A program made the position numbers and the translations under genes. This document shows positions 3,398-5,554 of a stretch of 5,554 nucleotides of DNA, piece by piece. This stretch comes from Bacteroidales bacterium UBA3868 (GTDB lineage: Bacteria > Bacteroidota > Bacteroidia > Bacteroidales > WCHB1-69), in the NCBI GenBank assembly GCA_002392325.1, contig DGGS01000224.1, positions 1,755 to 7,308 of the forward strand, written 5' to 3'. The notes beneath the pieces were generated by a model, which saw nothing but the letters and a program-made list of their open reading frames with translations, was not told where the DNA came from and searched no databases. Within the stretch, counting starts at the first letter, position 1; the number at the start of each line of letters is the position of its first letter.

Positions 3398-5554
3398 TTA
3401 TTTTCTTTCCTTAACGCATCTCACGCTGTAGCCAAGGCCTTCGCGCACATCGGCGTTAATCAAAGATTCGCAATTGTATCTCATTGAAGATGCGGACGGA
3501 GTAGGAACACCGCCTTCCAAGGTGGTGGACCAGTAGTAATCCTCACCCATGAGGTTCAAGTATCTTTGGATAGAACCGTCATAGTAACCGCCAGGCAGTG
3601 AGCTGAAGCCCGTGGTGTTGCTACCACCGCCATCCAACCAGAAGCGGCTGTCTTTGAGAGCGTCAGCGCCATGAGCGTTCAATGCGTCGTATTGAGCGGC
3701 AGTAGGCACATACCAACCATCCGGACAGATACCTTGTACATGACCGTAATCATTGAGGGCGCCTCCATTGACCACAGACGGCCAATCGTACAGGCGACCG
3801 AAGTTGGTCACATTCTCATTGGTGTTCGGATACTCAGGTGATGTGTAGTTGTACACGCCAGGAATAGCAGCACCGGCATTCGGATGAGTTGTAGTGTGAT
3901 TGGTAGCATAATCCGGATATGTGAGGGACTCAAGGTTGCGCACTGTCCAGCAGTCGCAGTCGATATGGACACTATGGTAAACATTACCATCTTTATCCAC
4001 AGCATCCGGACACGGCGGGAAGGTCACGATCACATGTTGCTGACAGGTGGCCTTGTTACCGCACTCGTCTTCCATAGTCCAGGTCACGATATTGTCACCT
4101 TCAGGATACATATTGTCGGCAGGAGCATCGTTGGTGATGGTGATAGCCGTCCAACCCAATGAATGTGTCCAAGTAGGTTCACCCAGTTCAGTAGGCGTAA
4201 CCTCTGCTTCGCACTCACCGAAGTTCAGTTGCTTGTTGACATCAGCAGGACAATTCAGCGTGAGTACCGGAGTCGGTTCAACATCCACGCTGATGGTGAA
4301 GGTTTGACCGTTACATCCGTCTGTAACCGGAGTCACATTGTAAACCACGGTCTGCAATGCATTGCTATTGTTGGTCAGGTTCTGGCTGATAGGAGCGTCA
4401 ACCGGAGTGGTCTGGTCGCTGTAGCCCGTTACATTCGTGTTCGGAGTCACCGTCCAAGTGTACTGTGTGCCAGTCGGGATCTTGGTGCCCGTAGGAGTAG
4501 CGGTGAACGCGTCACCATTACATTTGATGTAAGCGGTCAGGTTATTCATACCGGTAGCGGACGGTTTCACCGTGATGGTGAAGGTCACAGGCTCGCCAAC
4601 GCAGTCCTTACCATTGTTCGTGTAGGTCGGAGTCACCGTAATGGTGGTCGTTTGAGCTGTGGCTTGCGTATTGACCAGTGTCGTGGCCGGGATGTCACCA
4701 TTGCCAGCTGCTGCGAGACCTGTAATGGTGGTCGTATTGCTACTGGTCCAATCGTAGGACATAGTACCATCGGTAACTGTCGTGCTGAAGGTGATAGGAG
4801 CTATATTCTCGCCGTCACAGATTGTCTGATCAGCAGGAGTATCCATCACAACTGTCGGGTTGATGTAGATCTTCTGTTCCTTAGTGGTGGAGTTGTTGCA
4901 GAGGTCGGTCAATGTCCACTCGCGAGTCAAGATGCGGGTAGCCAGATCGCTAGCGGGCAGCGTGTCTCTGTTAACAAAGGTCATCACAAAGTCAGTAGCA
5001 GTTGATGTACAGTTGTCACTGTAGGTAGTCGGATCAGGTTCACCGGTAATGGACACGCTGGCGTCGAATGAACCGTCAGCGGCGCGACAGATGGTAACAT
5101 CAGCCGGAACGGTGAAGTCAGGATCCTCATTGTCAACCACCGTGAACTTCTTGGTGTCGGTAGCTTTACAATTCTTAGAGTCGGTAACATTAACGGTTAC
5201 GGTGTATTCATGACCGCAATCGTTGGTGCCTTGCATAGCCACTATTGTGCTGGCAGCATTGGCATCCGTAGCGTCACCGGACCAAGCGTAGGTGTTACCA
5301 CCGTTGCCACCCGTAACCGTTGCGCTTACCGCGTAGGTCGGCTGGTTCGGGCAAGAGGTCGGTACCGTGATGGTAGCCACCAACTTGTCGGGTTGTGTAA
5401 TCTCGAAGCTGGTATATTTTTCATATCCGAGAGCGTCGGAAATGGTAACACTGTATGTACCAGGAGCCAGGTTCGTGAGCACCATCGGAGTGTTGGTAGA
5501 GCCCGTGTAGTTGGCAGGACCGGGTACAGTATAGGTGTATTGAGGATCGCCCGG
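3398..5554 (-). CDS. Large modular cell-surface protein, C-terminal 718 residues, ending in a Fib_succ_major (FISUMP) domain
   Basis: The frame is open from the right edge to TAA at 3400-3398; the real start lies outside the window, and the ATG at 5485 is inside an SprB-like repeat, so it is not the start. Numbering residues from the edge: an SprB-like repeat (about 1-58, NLAPGTYSVTISDALGYEKY ... ITQP); a PKD-like segment (59-137); an HYR-like domain (137-233, with paired Cys); two PKD-like domains (234-333 with TPTYTNNGKDCVGEPVTFTI, and 334-426); a second HYR domain (429-511, LNCPADV ... WTMEDECGNKATCQQHVIV); and the C-terminal Fib_succ_major domain (514-718) with CWTVRNLESL, GRLYDW, GICPDGWYVPTAAQYDAL, GFSSLPGGYYDG, YYWSTT and GYSVRCVKERK. 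Such proteins are exported and probably adhesive or structural. No type IX sorting domain follows the last domain. It is not in an operon with the genes to the left, which converge on it. Confidence 0.93.
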   Translation of the reverse strand, partial: PGDPQYTYTVPGPANYTGSTNTPMVLTNLAPGTYSVTISDALGYEKYTSFEITQPDKLVATITVPTSCPNQPTYAVSATVTGGNGGNTYAWSGDATDANAASTIVAMQGTNDCGHEYTVTVNVTDSKNCKATDTKKFTVVDNEDPDFTVPADVTICRAADGSFDASVSITGEPDPTTYSDNCTSTATDFVMTFVNRDTLPASDLATRILTREWTLTDLCNNSTTKEQKIYINPTVVMDTPADQTICDGENIAPITFSTTVTDGTMSYDWTSSNTTTITGLAAAGNGDIPATTLVNTQATAQTTTITVTPTYTNNGKDCVGEPVTFTITVKPSATGMNNLTAYIKCNGDAFTATPTGTKIPTGTQYTWTVTPNTNVTGYSDQTTPVDAPISQNLTNNSNALQTVVYNVTPVTDGCNGQTFTISVDVEPTPVLTLNCPADVNKQLNFGECEAEVTPTELGEPTWTHSLGWTAITITNDAPADNMYPEGDNIVTWTMEDECGNKATCQQHVIVTFPPCPDAVDKDGNVYHSVHIDCDCWTVRNLESLTYPDYATNHTTTHPNAGAAIPGVYNYTSPEYPNTNENVTNFGRLYDWPSVVNGGALNDYGHVQGICPDGWYVPTAAQYDALNAHGADALKDSRFWLDGGGSNTTGFSSLPGGYYDGSIQRYLNLMGEDYYWSTTLEGGVPTPSASSMRYNCESLINADVREGLGYSVRCVKERK

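Noticed and set aside
3398..3520. Possible diversity-generating retroelement variable region at the 3' end of the Fib_succ_major gene
   Set aside because: Such domains can be variable-protein targets, but reading the window I find no second copy of this end (template repeat) and no reverse transcriptase. The terminator hairpin is fully explained as an intrinsic terminator.
4163..5005. 280-codon plus-strand reading frame opposite the large surface protein
   Set aside because: It is antisense to clearly recognisable SprB/HYR/PKD-like coding sequence. Its translation is Arg/Ser/Gly-rich and shows no domain, so it is a shadow of the biased codon use on the other strand.

Overview
The window looks like chromosome from a member of the Bacteroidota, most likely the order Bacteroidales. 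The clues are the protein families (an SprB-like/HYR/PKD-like surface protein ending in a Fib_succ_major domain, and a secreted protein whose mature end reads QTVVLSEDFS), the lack of Shine-Dalgarno sites upstream of the starts, and an upstream octamer that fits the Bacteroidetes -7 consensus TAnnTTTG. The genus cannot be told from the sequence alone.

Layout. Positions 1-136 (minus) hold the first 45 codons of a secreted protein that runs off the left edge. An AT-rich divergent intergenic region (137-283) follows, with a candidate minus-strand promoter and a 20-bp near-perfect palindrome. Positions 284-2641 (plus) hold a two-gene unit: a 309-residue lipoprotein of unknown function and, 6 nt later, a 473-residue membrane polyprenyl-phosphate sugar-1-phosphate transferase of the WcaJ/WbaP type, which would start a surface polysaccharide on undecaprenyl phosphate. 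Positions 3398-5554 (minus) hold the C-terminal 718 residues of a large modular surface protein whose N-terminus lies beyond the right edge. A strong intrinsic terminator (3342-3372) lies just downstream of its stop codon.

The most unusual part is the 756-bp non-coding stretch between the two converging genes (2642-3397). I find five copies of a 23-bp terminal sequence there (core GGTCAAC..CTATATCATTAC), in orientation - + - + +. They bound two tandem units of about 260 bp, each with one copy inverted at its left end and one direct at its right end. The first unit (2670-2933) is flanked on both sides by the identical octamer TAAAACAA, which looks like a target-site duplication. The interiors are packed with perfect hairpins. 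A module of about 100 bp occurs three times, once inverted and twice direct, and its hairpin is kept although the inner sequence has changed. The simplest reading is a cluster of small non-autonomous (MITE-like) elements inserted between two convergent transcription units, with one element perhaps supplying a terminator for the polysaccharide operon. This is the best candidate in the window for something undescribed. The genes around it are ordinary members of known or recurring Bacteroidota families.
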